Notes: a model not told the origin generated them from the sequence alone. A stretch of 64,000 nt of DNA from Gemmatimonadaceae bacterium (GCA_017881465.1 JADGQV010000001.1:1-64000), one strand, 5' to 3'. Positions 44,621-53,475 are shown, counted from the stretch's first letter. A program made the numbers and translations.

Positions 44621-45771
44621 GAGCCCGTCGGCTCCAGCTCGCCCTTTGTTGGGGCTGCGTCACTCGCGGTCTCGGCCCGCGCCTGAGGTGCGCTCGCCGC
44701 TGACTTTGGCGCCCGGGCTACAGCGGCGCGGCGCGTCTTCGGCTTGAGTCTCGCCTTGATGAACCGGAGCACATCCATCTCGTGCTGACGAAGCGTGGGT
44801 CCTTTCGTCTTGCGCTTGTTCCAGTGGCGCTCCGGCAGCCGGCGTAGAACCGAGCCTTCCAGATACGCTTCGATGAGCACCGGATGGATGTAGTACTTGC
44901 GGCAGACGCTCCGCGTGTTGCCGAGCCTCTTGGCGGTGACGTCGACCGCCGCAACGACGTTCTTCTCAGCGTCCCGCTTGGTCTTGGCCGGCCCCATCTG
45001 CCGCAGGGCTTCGGCCACGAGCATCGTCCCGGCCCAGGTACGGAAATCCTTTGCCGTGATTTCTCGTCCGGTGACTTCCTGCAGGTACGCGTTCACGTCT
45101 TCCGCGTCGACTTCCTGCCGCTTTCCGTCGTCGTCCAGGTACTTGAACAACTCCTCACCGCGGAGAGCCTGACAGCGCTGCACGATGCGCGCGATGCGCT
45201 TGTCGGTGACCGAGACTGCGTGCTGAATCCCGCTCTTTCCACGAAACTCGAAGCGAAGCTCCGATCCCACGACGGCAACGTGCCGGCGGCGCATGGTGGT
45301 AAGCCCGAACGACTTGTTGGATTTCCTGTACTCGTCCGATCCGATTCGGATCAGCGTCCTCTCCAGCAGCCATACTACGGTCGCCATGATCTTGTCGCGG
45401 TCGAGTCCCTCCTTCGCGATGTCGGTTTCGACGCGCTCGCGGATCTTCCACAGCACATCGCTCAGCTCGAACATCCGCTCGAACTTGGTTCCGTCGCGGT
45501 GCTGGCGAAAATGTGGGTGGTAGCGATACTGCTTGCGGCCGCGCGCATCGCGGGCCGTCACCTGAAGGTGTCCGTCCTCGTGCGGGCAGATCCACACATC
45601 GGTCCACGCCGGCGGAATCACCAGCGACCGTAATCGATGGAGAGACTCGCGCGACCGGATCACGACGCCGTCGGGACCGACGTACGTGAAGCCACGGCCG
45701 TGACGCTGACGGCGAATTCCCGGCATCGCATCGGTGACGTACGTGAGGCCCGCCGCTACGGCGGACCCCAT
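44617..45771 (-). CDS. Type IB DNA topoisomerase (poxvirus-like)
   Basis: 384 residues. Order: N-terminal domain with RGFTYVGPDGVVI and LVIPPAWTDVWICPHEDGHLQVTARDARGRKQYRYH, then the catalytic core with GLTTMRRRHV, and the active-site Tyr in VCRKYYIHP. Bacterial TopIB enzymes relax supercoils of both signs by transient 3'-phosphotyrosine linkage. The C-terminus is an Ala/Lys/Pro-rich tail of about 45 residues. Stand-alone gene. It is convergent with the HNH gene; stops overlap. Confidence 0.93.
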   Translation of the reverse strand: MGSAVAAGLTYVTDAMPGIRRQRHGRGFTYVGPDGVVIRSRESLHRLRSLVIPPAWTDVWICPHEDGHLQVTARDARGRKQYRYHPHFRQHRDGTKFERMFELSDVLWKIRERVETDIAKEGLDRDKIMATVVWLLERTLIRIGSDEYRKSNKSFGLTTMRRRHVAVVGSELRFEFRGKSGIQHAVSVTDKRIARIVQRCQALRGEELFKYLDDDGKRQEVDAEDVNAYLQEVTGREITAKDFRTWAGTMLVAEALRQMGPAKTKRDAEKNVVAAVDVTAKRLGNTRSVCRKYYIHPVLIEAYLEGSVLRRLPERHWNKRKTKGPTLRQHEMDVLRFIKARLKPKTRRAAVARAPKSAASAPQARAETASDAAPTKGELEPTGS

Positions 45772-45989
45772 GTATTCGTGAGAGACAGACTGGCCCAGCT
45801 TTCCTCCTCGAACTCGCGCGCTCAGTAGTCACGCCTCATGCCGTGAGACGGAGAGGCGGGGCGTCCGATATGGACGAGACGAGGGCGGGGTGGCAACCTT
45901 TTTTTGCGCCCTCGACCGCTGGACCGCTCGTATGGCCACCCGCGGCTCGGGGTCGATCCGGGTCGGGAGCGGCACGCATGCCCGCAGGC

Positions 45990-47222
45990 TCAATCCAGCT
46001 CGTCGAGATTCCGCAACTGGGGGATTTTCCACGAGGTCACTCCGACTACTCCGAGAGTTATCAGCCCCCCGAAGATCACCGAGCGAACGGTGCCAAGCAG
46101 CTTCGCCGCGACACCCGACTCGAAGGATCCGATCTCGTTCGACGAGCCGATGAAGATCTGGTTGACCGCGGACACGCGCCCGAGCATTTGTGGCGGCGTG
46201 CGAATCGTCAGCAGCGTCGATCGGATCACGACGCTCACGTTGTCGACCATTCCGCTGATGAAGAGGAGCACCAGCGAGACCCAGAACCACCTCGACAACG
46301 CAAACAGAATCCAGCACAGGCCGAACGCGGCAACGCAGATGAAAAGTGTCCGTCCGGCCTTCCGCAGCTTACGGTGGACGAGCAGAAGCGAGATGAGCAC
46401 GGCGCCGGCCGCCGGCGCGGCACGGAGTATTCCCAGCCCCTCAGGACCAACGAGAAGAATCTCCGACGCGAAGATCGGAAGCAGCGCTGGCGCTCCGCCG
46501 AACAACACCGAAAAGAGGTCGAGAAGCTGCGCGCCCAGCAGCTCGGGCTGGGTCAACAGGAAGCGAATCCCGACCGTGAGATTCTCGCCAATGGTCAATT
46601 CCGTGGCGGCCGCCGGCAGGCGGGTGTACGCAATCTGCCCGAACAGAAGCAGTGCGATCGCGCACAGGATCGTTTCCACGATGTAAGCCAGCCGCGCGCC
46701 GGAAAACCCGTAAATCATTCCGCCAGCCGCGGGGCCAACGACGGCAGCGAATTGCCAGAGGGACGACCGCCACGTGATCGCATTCCTGTAGGTCTCGCGC
46801 GGCACGATCTCGGCTCCAAGCGCGGTCCGCGCCGGCTGGAGAAAGCTTCTCGCGAGTCCGCTGACGCAAACGACCGCGTAGATCGGGACTATCGTCCTGC
46901 CCAGCAGCGGCCGCGCATAGACGGTCAGAAGAAGGAGCGCGACTCCGCAGCCCGACTGAACCGCGAGCGCGATGAGCGACAGCAGCTTTCGGTCGTGCCG
47001 GTCGGCGATGTGGCCAGCGTAGAGGGCCGCGGCAATGAAGGGCAGCGCTTCGGCCAGCCCCACCAGTCCAAGGGAAAGTGGATCCTTCGTGAGGGCGTAC
47101 ACCTGCCACGCCACGACCGTCGCCTGGATCTGCGTTCCCAGCGTCATCGCCACCAGGCTGGCAACGTACCAGAGAAAGTTGGTGTTGCGCAGCGATATGT
47201 ACGGATCGTGTCGCTCTGCCAT
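45990..47222 (-). CDS. MFS transporter, EntS-like exporter family
   Basis: 410 residues with about 12 hydrophobic segments. MFS loop motif AGHIADRHDRKLLSL between helices 2 and 3, plus RSFLQPARTALGAEIVPRETYRNAITWRSS, typical of the EntS/MFS_3 branch of drug and siderophore exporters. No siderophore genes are nearby, so the substrate is unknown. A strong promoter (TTGCCG-17-TATCAT) lies 28 bases upstream. The 218-base gap between its stop and topoisomerase IB holds no visible gene. Confidence 0.9.
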   Translation of the reverse strand: MAERHDPYISLRNTNFLWYVASLVAMTLGTQIQATVVAWQVYALTKDPLSLGLVGLAEALPFIAAALYAGHIADRHDRKLLSLIALAVQSGCGVALLLLTVYARPLLGRTIVPIYAVVCVSGLARSFLQPARTALGAEIVPRETYRNAITWRSSLWQFAAVVGPAAGGMIYGFSGARLAYIVETILCAIALLLFGQIAYTRLPAAATELTIGENLTVGIRFLLTQPELLGAQLLDLFSVLFGGAPALLPIFASEILLVGPEGLGILRAAPAAGAVLISLLLVHRKLRKAGRTLFICVAAFGLCWILFALSRWFWVSLVLLFISGMVDNVSVVIRSTLLTIRTPPQMLGRVSAVNQIFIGSSNEIGSFESGVAAKLLGTVRSVIFGGLITLGVVGVTSWKIPQLRNLDELD

Positions 47223-47249
47223 TCCTCGCGCTTGGGGACGGGACGCCGG

Positions 47250-47278
47250 ATGATACCGAACCGGTACCGCCTCGGCAA
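47250..47278 (-). promoter_or_regulatory. Predicted promoter of the MFS gene
   Basis: On the minus strand TTGCCG (47278-47273), 17-base spacer, TATCAT (47255-47250), 28 bases before the ATG at 47222. The -10 box is 5 of 6 to consensus. It lies in the divergent gap shared with the DinB gene. Confidence 0.7.
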
Positions 47279-47356
47279 TTATTCAGGCGTGGCGGCCGGC
47301 GCGTGAGCGCGTTCTATTTGTTGTGGCGGGAAATTCAGCGTCCCGAGGAGGCAATA

Positions 47357-47896
47357 GTGAGTACGGCAACCCCAGTGAAAGCGAGCGCGACAAAACCGGC
47401 GAAGTCGGAATTCCCTCCCTATTACGAGAAGTACATTACGCTTGTCCCGAACGGCGATGTGATCTCGACGCTCACGGCCCAGATGACCGAAACGCAGTCG
47501 CTTCTTTGCGCCCTTCCGGCGTCAGTCGCGACCTACCGGTACGCGCCCGACAAATGGAGCGTGAACGAGGTCGTCGGACACCTGATCGACAGCGAGCGAA
47601 TCTTCACGGGACGCGCTCTCAGGTTTGCGCGGAATGATGCCACGCCGATCCCCGGCTTCGAGCAGGACGACTACGTTCGCAACGCCACGTTCGACGCGTA
47701 TCCTCTCTCCGAGCTCGCTTCAGAGCTCGAGACGGTGCGCCAGTCCACCATCCTCTTCTTCAGGCACATGGGTGAGCAGGCCTGGACTCGGCGCGGGCTC
47801 GCGAACAACGCTGAAGTCTCCGTGAGGGCGCTCGCCTACATCATCGCGGGCCACGAGCTTCACCACCTCGAGATCCTCCGCGCGAGATATCTCTAG
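47357..47896 (+). CDS. DinB/YfiT-family four-helix protein
   Basis: 179 residues from a GTG at 47357 with GAGGAG 6 bases upstream; the frame is open further left but without a ribosome site. The DinB_2 pattern is visible: YRYAPDKWSVNEVVGHLIDSERIFTGRALRFAR, FEQDDYV, and the C-terminal IIAGHELHHLEILR. Metal-ligand histidines fall in VVGHLID and AGHELHH, as in bacillithiol- and mycothiol-dependent transferase relatives. Enzyme activity and substrate are unknown. Divergent from the MFS gene and convergent with the HD-GYP gene. Confidence 0.88.
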   Translation: MSTATPVKASATKPAKSEFPPYYEKYITLVPNGDVISTLTAQMTETQSLLCALPASVATYRYAPDKWSVNEVVGHLIDSERIFTGRALRFARNDATPIPGFEQDDYVRNATFDAYPLSELASELETVRQSTILFFRHMGEQAWTRRGLANNAEVSVRALAYIIAGHELHHLEILRARYL

Positions 47897-48005
47897 CGCG
47901 GAGGAATGCGCCGGAACAAGCTCCCAGCCAGGACGCTGCCAGGCTTACAGCCCCCTGCTTCCGTTCTGTGGAGGCATCCGCGCACGACGATCCGTCCTGT
48001 AGGGC

Positions 48006-49067
48006 CTACGCTACCAGCACCGAGCTCGCTTGCCAGTTGATTCCGAGGAGGGCGTTCGCAACCGTCGGATCGAAGTGACTCCCGGCCCTGCGCTTGATCT
48101 CGGCGAGCGTGTCGTCCATTCCCCACGCCGGCCGGTAGGGACGGTCATGGGTGAGCGCGTCGAGAAAGTCTGCCGCCGCGACTATGCGCGCTTCGAGCGG
48201 AATGCTCTGACCCGAGACGCGGTCGGGATAACCCGACCCGTCCCACCATTCGTGATGGCTGCGGGCGATTCGCTGCGAGAAGCGGACAAGCTCCGAGCGG
48301 CCCTTCGAGAGCATTCTCGATCCGATCACGGTGTGGGTCTTCATGATCTCGAACTCTTCCCCGGTAAGCGGGCCAGCCTTGAGCAGGATGTTGTCCGGGA
48401 TTCCGACCTTGCCGATGTCGTGCAGGGGGGCGGCGCGGCTGATCAGCTCCAGCGTCGCCGACTCGAGGCCGATCGCTTCCCCCAGCCTCGCCGAGATCTG
48501 CGCGACTCGCTTGGTGTGATTGCCGGTGTCGTCGTCCCGGAATTCGACGGCGGCCGCGAGCCTCTCCAGAACCTCGAGCTGTGATTGCTCGAGCTCCCTC
48601 GTGCGCTCCGTGACCTTCTGCTCCAGCTCGGTGTTCTGGTGGCGAAGCTTCCGATAAAGGAAATGCGTTTCAAGGAGATTTCGAATCCTGAGGAGTACTT
48701 CCGCGGAGTCGAACGGCTTACTCAGGAAGTCCTTTGCTCCGAGTGCGAGGGCGCGGCGCTTGGCGTGGGCGCTGTCATCCGCGGTAATCATGATTACTGG
48801 CACCTGCTCCGAGTCGCCATTCTGCGCGACGATTTCTTCCAGGACCTGGAACCCGTCTTTACCGCTCATGTGAACGTCGAGCAGAACGAGATCGGGCTTG
48901 AACTGCTTATGAAGCGCGTGGGCATCCACTGAACTGGTCGTTGACGCAATATCCTCGTATCCGGCTTTCGCAAGGATTTGCTCAAGGAGGCGAACGTTCG
49001 CCTCCTGGTCGTCGATGATAAGGATCCGCCCCAGCTTGTCACGCCGTGGCATCTTGGTCTGTGACAC
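48006..49067 (-). CDS. REC-HD-GYP response regulator, putative cyclic-di-GMP phosphodiesterase
   Basis: 353 residues. Receiver domain at about 12-130 with D19-D20 and phospho-acceptor D64 in LVLLDVHM and K117. A coiled-coil linker follows (LRHQNTELEQKVTERTRELEQ). The HD-GYP domain has FRDDDTGNHTKRVAQI, HDIGKVGIPD at 216-225 and HHEWWDGSGYP at 271-281, so its metal and GYP motifs are intact. It probably degrades c-di-GMP when phosphorylated. It starts directly after the stop of the kinase-like gene (adjacent codons), so the two are co-expressed. Confidence 0.93.
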   Translation of the reverse strand: MSQTKMPRRDKLGRILIIDDQEANVRLLEQILAKAGYEDIASTTSSVDAHALHKQFKPDLVLLDVHMSGKDGFQVLEEIVAQNGDSEQVPVIMITADDSAHAKRRALALGAKDFLSKPFDSAEVLLRIRNLLETHFLYRKLRHQNTELEQKVTERTRELEQSQLEVLERLAAAVEFRDDDTGNHTKRVAQISARLGEAIGLESATLELISRAAPLHDIGKVGIPDNILLKAGPLTGEEFEIMKTHTVIGSRMLSKGRSELVRFSQRIARSHHEWWDGSGYPDRVSGQSIPLEARIVAAADFLDALTHDRPYRPAWGMDDTLAEIKRRAGSHFDPTVANALLGINWQASSVLVA

Positions 49068-50183
49068 CTAGGCGGAGGTCGTCGGGGGCTTGCTCAGAAC
49101 CGCGCGTACGGCCGAACGAAGCGCGTCCGCTGTAAACGGCTTCTGGAGGAAGTCAGTCTCCGACTTCTGGATTCCGCGACGAAGTATTTCGTTGTCGGTG
49201 TATCCCGACATGAACAGAACTCTCAGTCCGGGGCTGAGCTCGTGCAGCTCGTCGACCATGCCGCGCCCGCCAAGCGTCGGCATCTCGACGTCTGTGAGAA
49301 CGAGATCTATTTCGCCTACCTGTTCGGCGGCAATGCGGAGCGCCATGGCGCCATCTGACGCCTCGAGAACGTGGTAACCGGCCTCAGTGAGCACACGCTT
49401 CCCCAGCTTGCGAAGCGATTTCTCGTCGTCGACGAGAAGAATGGTTTCGCGGCCGGTGGGCGCTCCGTGCTTCAGGCGTCTGACCTTCGACGAATTCCTC
49501 CCGGCTGATTCGCGGTCGGCTGTCTCTTCACCCGACTCCTTCATCGGAGAGCCGGGAAGCGGAAGCGAGCTCGCGCCTCGATCGAGGCCGGTGGCTTGCG
49601 GCAGAACTCGCCGGCTCGTGAGCAGCAGCTTCTTGGTGATCGCTTCCGCACGTTCGGCGGCCAGGCGAATCTCGCCTGCTTCCTGGGTCGAGAGCTTAGC
49701 TTCGCCCAAACTCGACTCGATGATATCCGCGTTCATGCGAATGACGGTGAGAAGATTGTTCAGCTCGTGCGCGCCGCGGCTCGCCACGTCAGCGAAGGTG
49801 TGGAGCTCCTGGGTTCTGAGGGCGAGCGTCTCTTCGACAGGGCGTCCCGCCGTGAGGTCTTCGATCGCGAGGAGAACCGTGGCTTCGGCGGGGTCCGCGG
49901 AGGGGACGAGTCGCGCGCTTAGCCACAGGACTCCTCGGCCACCTTCCTTTTCGTCGTGAACCAGCTCGAAGTGATCCGACTGCGGTTCCCCGCCAAGAAC
50001 GGTCTCGAGCATGGGGCGGAGTTGTTTGTCCCACGTCATTCCACCGAGCTCGTAGACCTTGTGCCCGACGCATTCAGCGGGTGCAAGGCGAAACATGGTG
50101 TAGAAGGCTTTGTTGGCAGCGCGCACGTTGAGCTCGGAGTCGAGAACCAACAGTGCTTCGCTTGGGGCAGGGGAGCTAATCAT
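49068..50183 (-). CDS. PAS - histidine-box - REC hybrid lacking the ATPase domain
   Basis: 371 residues. A PAS domain covers about 8-115 (ALLVLDSELNVRAANKAFYTMF). A dimerisation helix follows with H139 in GAHELNNLLTVIRMNADII, matching the HDFNNLLT type of hybrid kinases. The HATPase domain is missing: residues 195-243 are a Ser/Gly/Lys-rich linker. A REC domain follows at 247-365 with D252-D253, D298 in LVLTDVEMP and K348. It cannot autophosphorylate by itself as read. It is next to the HD-GYP gene and probably regulates or is phosphorylated with it. No frameshift is evident. Confidence 0.88.
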   Translation of the reverse strand: MISSPAPSEALLVLDSELNVRAANKAFYTMFRLAPAECVGHKVYELGGMTWDKQLRPMLETVLGGEPQSDHFELVHDEKEGGRGVLWLSARLVPSADPAEATVLLAIEDLTAGRPVEETLALRTQELHTFADVASRGAHELNNLLTVIRMNADIIESSLGEAKLSTQEAGEIRLAAERAEAITKKLLLTSRRVLPQATGLDRGASSLPLPGSPMKESGEETADRESAGRNSSKVRRLKHGAPTGRETILLVDDEKSLRKLGKRVLTEAGYHVLEASDGAMALRIAAEQVGEIDLVLTDVEMPTLGGRGMVDELHELSPGLRVLFMSGYTDNEILRRGIQKSETDFLQKPFTADALRSAVRAVLSKPPTTSA

Positions 50184-50347
50184 TCACGCGATGTAGCAGT
50201 GGGGAATGGAACGCAATCCGACCCTAGTAGGACGACTAGGGGGGGGTTGAGTATCGAAAGGATTGGGGGGGAGGGCGCTGCAGCGACGCCGCGAGCCTCA
50301 CTTCTTTGGCGAAGCACAACACAATCAATCTTGAACACCGCGTCCGC

Positions 50348-50384
50348 AAAAAGAAAATGGCTCGCCCAAAAAGGAGCGAGCCAT
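50348..50384 (-). terminator. Intrinsic terminator of rpsA
   Basis: On the minus strand ATGGCTCGC and GCGAGCCAT form a 9-pair stem around a 10-base loop, followed by TTTTCTTTTT. It lies 21 bases after the rpsA stop. Both stem and T run are strong. Confidence 0.9.
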
Positions 50385-50404
50385 TCACTCGAGCCGCGTC
50401 GCGT

Positions 50405-52225
50405 CTACGCCGGCTCTTCTACGAAGGAGTCTGGCGGCGTCGGAATCGGATCCGACAGGTTGTAGTCGTCGGATTCCATCGGGATGACCTTGGACGGCGT
50501 CTCCGGACGGGGAGGCTGCTCCGCCGGAATCGCGGTCACAGCCAGAACGATGCGGCGATGAATCGGATCGACCTCGAGAACTCTGAGATCGAGGTTCATC
50601 GTCTCGTAGACGATGTCCGCAGGACTGCTCACCGGCTGTCCGAAATTGAGCTGGCTCACTGGAACGAAGCCTTCGATGTCGTTGCCGATATCGACGACCA
50701 CGCCCTTGTCCATCAATCTCACGACCTTGCCGTGCAGCTCGGTGCCAACGGGATATGTCTCGCCGATCCTGAGCCACGGATCTTCCGTCGCCTGCTTCAG
50801 GCCGAGCGAGATGCGCTTGTTCTCGGCGTCCACGTTGAGGATCACGACGTCGACCGAGTCGCCCTTCTTCACGACTTCCGAAGGATGCTGAACGCGCTTG
50901 GTCCACGACATGTCGGAGATGTGGATCAGTCCGTCGATGCCCGGCTCGATCTCCACGAACGCACCAAAACTGGTGAGGTTCCGAACCTTGCCGTTGAGCC
51001 GCGTACCGACCGGGTATTTCTCCGGCAGCATCATCCACGGATCCTGCTCCGTCTGCTTCATGCCGAGGGAGATCTTCTCCTCGTTCGGATCGACCTTGAG
51101 CACGACCGCCTCGATCGCTTCACCGATCGACACCAGCTTCGACGGGTGGCGCACGTTGCGCGTCCAGCTCATCTCGCTAATGTGAACGAGTCCTTCGATT
51201 CCCGGCTCGAGCTCGATGAACGCGCCGTAGTTGGTGATCGAAACCACCTTTCCGGAGACGCGGGTGCCGACCGGATATTTCTCGGCGACATCCTTCCACG
51301 GATAACTCTGGAGCTGCTTCAAGCCGAGCGAGATGCGCTCGCGATCCCAATCGATGTCGAGAACCTTGACCTCGAGCTCCTGGCCGATGTGCACCATCTC
51401 GGACGGATGCTGAATGCGGCCGTACGACATGTCGGTGATGTGGAGCAGTCCGTCGACTCCACCGAGATCGATGAATGCGCCGAAGTCGGTGATGTTCTTG
51501 ACCACGCCCTTCCGCACCTGATCTTTCTGGAGCTCCTTCATCAGCTTCTCGCGCTTCCCGGCCCTCTCCTGCTCGAGGATCACTCGGCGCGAGACGACGA
51601 TGTTGCGGCGACGCTTGTTGAGCTTGATGATCTTGAAGTCGAAGCTCTGGCCGAGCAGCTCGTCGACGTTCGGAACGCGGCGGAGCGCAATCTGCGAGCC
51701 GGGGAGGAATGCATCGACTCCCATGAGATCGACGACCACGCCGCCCTTGATCTTCTTGATCAGAGCGCCACGCACAGGCTCGTCGTTCTCGTAGGCGACG
51801 CGGATGCGCTCCCACACGCGCATGAAGTCCGCTTTCTTCTTCGAAAGGACGACGGATCCTTCCATGTCCTCGAGGTGCTCGAGGAGAACTTCGACTTCGT
51901 CTCCCGCCTTGAGATCGGGAAGATCCTTGAACTCTTCGAGCGGAATCGTCCCCTCGGATTTGAAGCCGATGTCGAGGACGACCATGTTGTCACGGATATC
52001 GAGCACGCGGGACTTGACGATTTCGCCCTCTTCGATCGAGGCCATCGTCCCGTTGTACATCTCCATCATTGTCTCGAGCTCGTCCTGCGAGTAATCGTCC
52101 TCGTCGTAGAGCTCGGGCCGCAGGTTGGCAAGCGGACGCAGCTGCGCTTTCTGCAGATCGCGCTTCTCGCGCGCGGTCAGCGTCGTGCCGGTTTGGGTTT
52201 GTGTTTCGGTTGGCGAGTCTATCAT
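50405..52225 (-). CDS. rpsA: 30S ribosomal protein S1, six S1 domains
   Basis: 606 residues. Six S1 RNA-binding domains from about residue 65 on, the last four most alike (each near GLVHISEMSW or GLIHISDMSW, then KISLGMKQ). An acidic N-terminal extension of about 60 residues precedes them and a Pro/acidic tail follows. S1 recruits structured or poorly matched mRNAs to the 30S subunit. The mRNA leader has no Shine-Dalgarno sequence, as is common for rpsA. Own promoter at 52268-52296 and own terminator at 50348-50384, so it is monocistronic. Confidence 0.96.
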   Translation of the reverse strand: MIDSPTETQTQTGTTLTAREKRDLQKAQLRPLANLRPELYDEDDYSQDELETMMEMYNGTMASIEEGEIVKSRVLDIRDNMVVLDIGFKSEGTIPLEEFKDLPDLKAGDEVEVLLEHLEDMEGSVVLSKKKADFMRVWERIRVAYENDEPVRGALIKKIKGGVVVDLMGVDAFLPGSQIALRRVPNVDELLGQSFDFKIIKLNKRRRNIVVSRRVILEQERAGKREKLMKELQKDQVRKGVVKNITDFGAFIDLGGVDGLLHITDMSYGRIQHPSEMVHIGQELEVKVLDIDWDRERISLGLKQLQSYPWKDVAEKYPVGTRVSGKVVSITNYGAFIELEPGIEGLVHISEMSWTRNVRHPSKLVSIGEAIEAVVLKVDPNEEKISLGMKQTEQDPWMMLPEKYPVGTRLNGKVRNLTSFGAFVEIEPGIDGLIHISDMSWTKRVQHPSEVVKKGDSVDVVILNVDAENKRISLGLKQATEDPWLRIGETYPVGTELHGKVVRLMDKGVVVDIGNDIEGFVPVSQLNFGQPVSSPADIVYETMNLDLRVLEVDPIHRRIVLAVTAIPAEQPPRPETPSKVIPMESDDYNLSDPIPTPPDSFVEEPA

Positions 52226-52267
52226 GTTGCTGGTTAAAGGGTTGAGTACGTTCGAATCAAGCCTTTA

Positions 52268-52296
52268 AATGTAGACCCTTCCTGCTGCTGGGTCAA
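52268..52296 (-). promoter_or_regulatory. Predicted rpsA promoter
   Basis: On the minus strand TTGACC (52296-52291), 17-base spacer, TACATT (52273-52268). Predicted start near 52261, leader of about 36 bases to the ATG at 52225. It lies just inside the boundary of the IS-end-like sequence. Confidence 0.75.
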
Positions 52297-52313
52297 CTTG
52301 GCCGACACTACCA

Positions 52314-52370
52314 TGTCAACGGTCATTAGAAATGTCATCCAGGTTAAGCCAATAGAAATGTCACCCTTGT
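52314..52370. repeat. Insertion-sequence end with iterated 14-base repeats
   Basis: The stretch starting TGTCAACGGTCATTAGAAATG holds two copies of TAGAAATGTCA(T/C)CC (52327-52340 and 52353-52366), 13 of 14 bases alike, 26 bases apart. Multiple short repeats of this kind mark transposase-binding ends of IS481/IS21/ISNCY-type elements. It is not flanked by a complete element. Together with the frame at 52394 it looks like a solo end. The rpsA -35 box lies 18 bases away. Confidence 0.55.
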
Positions 52371-52393
52371 GTTAGGGGTCTTTTCTCTTGTTT

Positions 52394-52516
52394 TCATGGC
52401 ACTCCGGCGGGGATTAGACCCGCCTTTCGCTGCTCAAAGTCCTCTTTGCGTTGTAGGTAGTCGTTGCCCCGCCATGGATGGTTCGCTGCTGGATGCCTGG
52501 CCTTGTGAGCTGCGAT
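52394..52516 (-). pseudogene. Possible transposase C-terminal remnant
   Basis: The minus-strand frame ending at 52394 reads about 40 residues, IAAHKARHPAANHPWRG then a KEDFEQRKAGLIPAG end, before the IS-end repeats. PxxHPWR-type tails occur in some DDE transposases (ISNCY/IS481-like), though I recall this only loosely. No transposase core precedes it: upstream sequence is the 72-residue gene. It is read as the last piece of a decayed IS. No function is expected. Confidence 0.4.
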
Positions 52517-52530
52517 CGCAAACCGGCAGC

Positions 52531-52749
52531 CTAATACATGAGGCGTTTGGTCAGGAGCAGGATGAGCTCCTGGTCGGTGAGGCCCTCGAGCGCGCCAACC
52601 GGAAGGTCCATCGCGACTTCGCTTCCATCGTCGCACCTGAACGAGACCGCCACGCTCGCGGGCTTCGACCGGCGATCTGGAAGACCTCCCGGCCGCGCGC
52701 CCTCGAACGCACTCCAATCAAGCCCCGAGCGATCAGTGAAACGACGCAT
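52531..52749 (-). CDS. 72-residue protein of unknown function
   Basis: 72 residues (MRRFTDRSGLDWSAFEGAR), basic N-terminus, then SVAVSFRCDDGSEVAMDLPVGALEGLTDQELILLLTKRL. GGAGG lies 10 bases before the ATG, at the edge of useful spacing. The middle is beta-rich (SVAVSFRC, EVAMDLPV) and the end helical. There is no signal or membrane segment. It lies 60 bases after cmk in the same direction, so it could be the last gene of the DAP-aroA-cmk operon. The family is not recognised. Codon use looks native, so it is likely expressed. Confidence 0.6.
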   Translation of the reverse strand: MRRFTDRSGLDWSAFEGARPGGLPDRRSKPASVAVSFRCDDGSEVAMDLPVGALEGLTDQELILLLTKRLMY

Positions 52750-52809
52750 TCGCGAACATCCTCCGGGTTTTCTCCCTCTCTGACGAGGCGAGAGAAGCCA
52801 CGCCTGGTG

Positions 52810-53475
52810 CTATCCCGAGCGCTGCTTGGATAGAGTCACAATCTGTTCCACCTGCTCCTGCTGAGTCAGGCCCGTCGTGTCGATCATGACCGAATCGGCG
52901 GCTGGAACGGTCTGGCCGGCGTCTCGGGCGTCCCGCCCTGTGATCCGCATCGTCTCGTCGTCGAGCATTTGTTGTGACGCTGGGGTCCCCCGCTGGCGCA
53001 ACCGCCTGGCCGCGCGTTCGCGCGAGTCGGCGACGAGGAAGATCTTGAGATCGGCGTCGGGAAAGACCATGGTACCCATGTCGCGCCCGTCGACCACGAC
53101 GTTCCGCGATTTCGCCGCGTCCCGAACCTTCTGGTTCACCCACTCCCGAACCCGCGGCATCTGCGCGACACGCGACACGTTGTCCGTCACCTCACCTCCA
53201 CGGATCTCGTCTTCGATCGCGCGGCCCTCGAGAAGCGGATAAAACGAGGTGCGAGCCGCGCGTAGCTCCACAGGTCGCGCCGCGTCGAGGACAGCCTGTT
53301 CGGTCCATTTCGACGGGTCGCTCTGGTCACGCAGCGTCGCCGCAGTCGCGGCGCGATAGAGAGACCCCGAGTCCACGTGGAGATAACCCAGCTTCTCGGC
53401 CACCATCTGCGCGGTGGAAGATTTTCCGGACGCGGCTGGACCGTCAATCGCAATCACGAATGTCCGGCGCGTCAT
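52810..53475 (-). CDS. cmk: Cytidylate kinase
   Basis: 221 residues from the ATG at 53475, which overlaps the aroA stop by 4 bases. Longer frames lie in aroA. P-loop IDGPAASGKSSTA near residues 8-20, LHVDSGSLYRAATAA and VVDGRDMGTMVFPDADLKIFLVAD match Cmk. It phosphorylates CMP and dCMP. The aroA-cmk pair, often followed by rpsA, is a widely conserved linkage; here the order aroA-cmk-(small gene, IS debris)-rpsA is kept, with rpsA under its own promoter. Confidence 0.95.
   Translation of the reverse strand: MTRRTFVIAIDGPAASGKSSTAQMVAEKLGYLHVDSGSLYRAATAATLRDQSDPSKWTEQAVLDAARPVELRAARTSFYPLLEGRAIEDEIRGGEVTDNVSRVAQMPRVREWVNQKVRDAAKSRNVVVDGRDMGTMVFPDADLKIFLVADSRERAARRLRQRGTPASQQMLDDETMRITGRDARDAGQTVPAADSVMIDTTGLTQQEQVEQIVTLSKQRSG

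Noticed and set aside
45843-47306. A 487-codon plus-strand frame opposite the MFS gene.
   Set aside because: Highly charged product antisense to a 12-helix transporter with its own strong promoter.
50223-50240. Inverted repeat CCTAGT/ACTAGG upstream of the PAS-REC gene.
   Set aside because: No credible promoter boxes sit around it and the flanks are low-complexity G tracts; could be chance.
50306-52237. A 643-codon plus-strand frame opposite rpsA.
   Set aside because: Its periodic Asp/Leu/His pattern mirrors the S1 repeats on the other strand, not a real protein.
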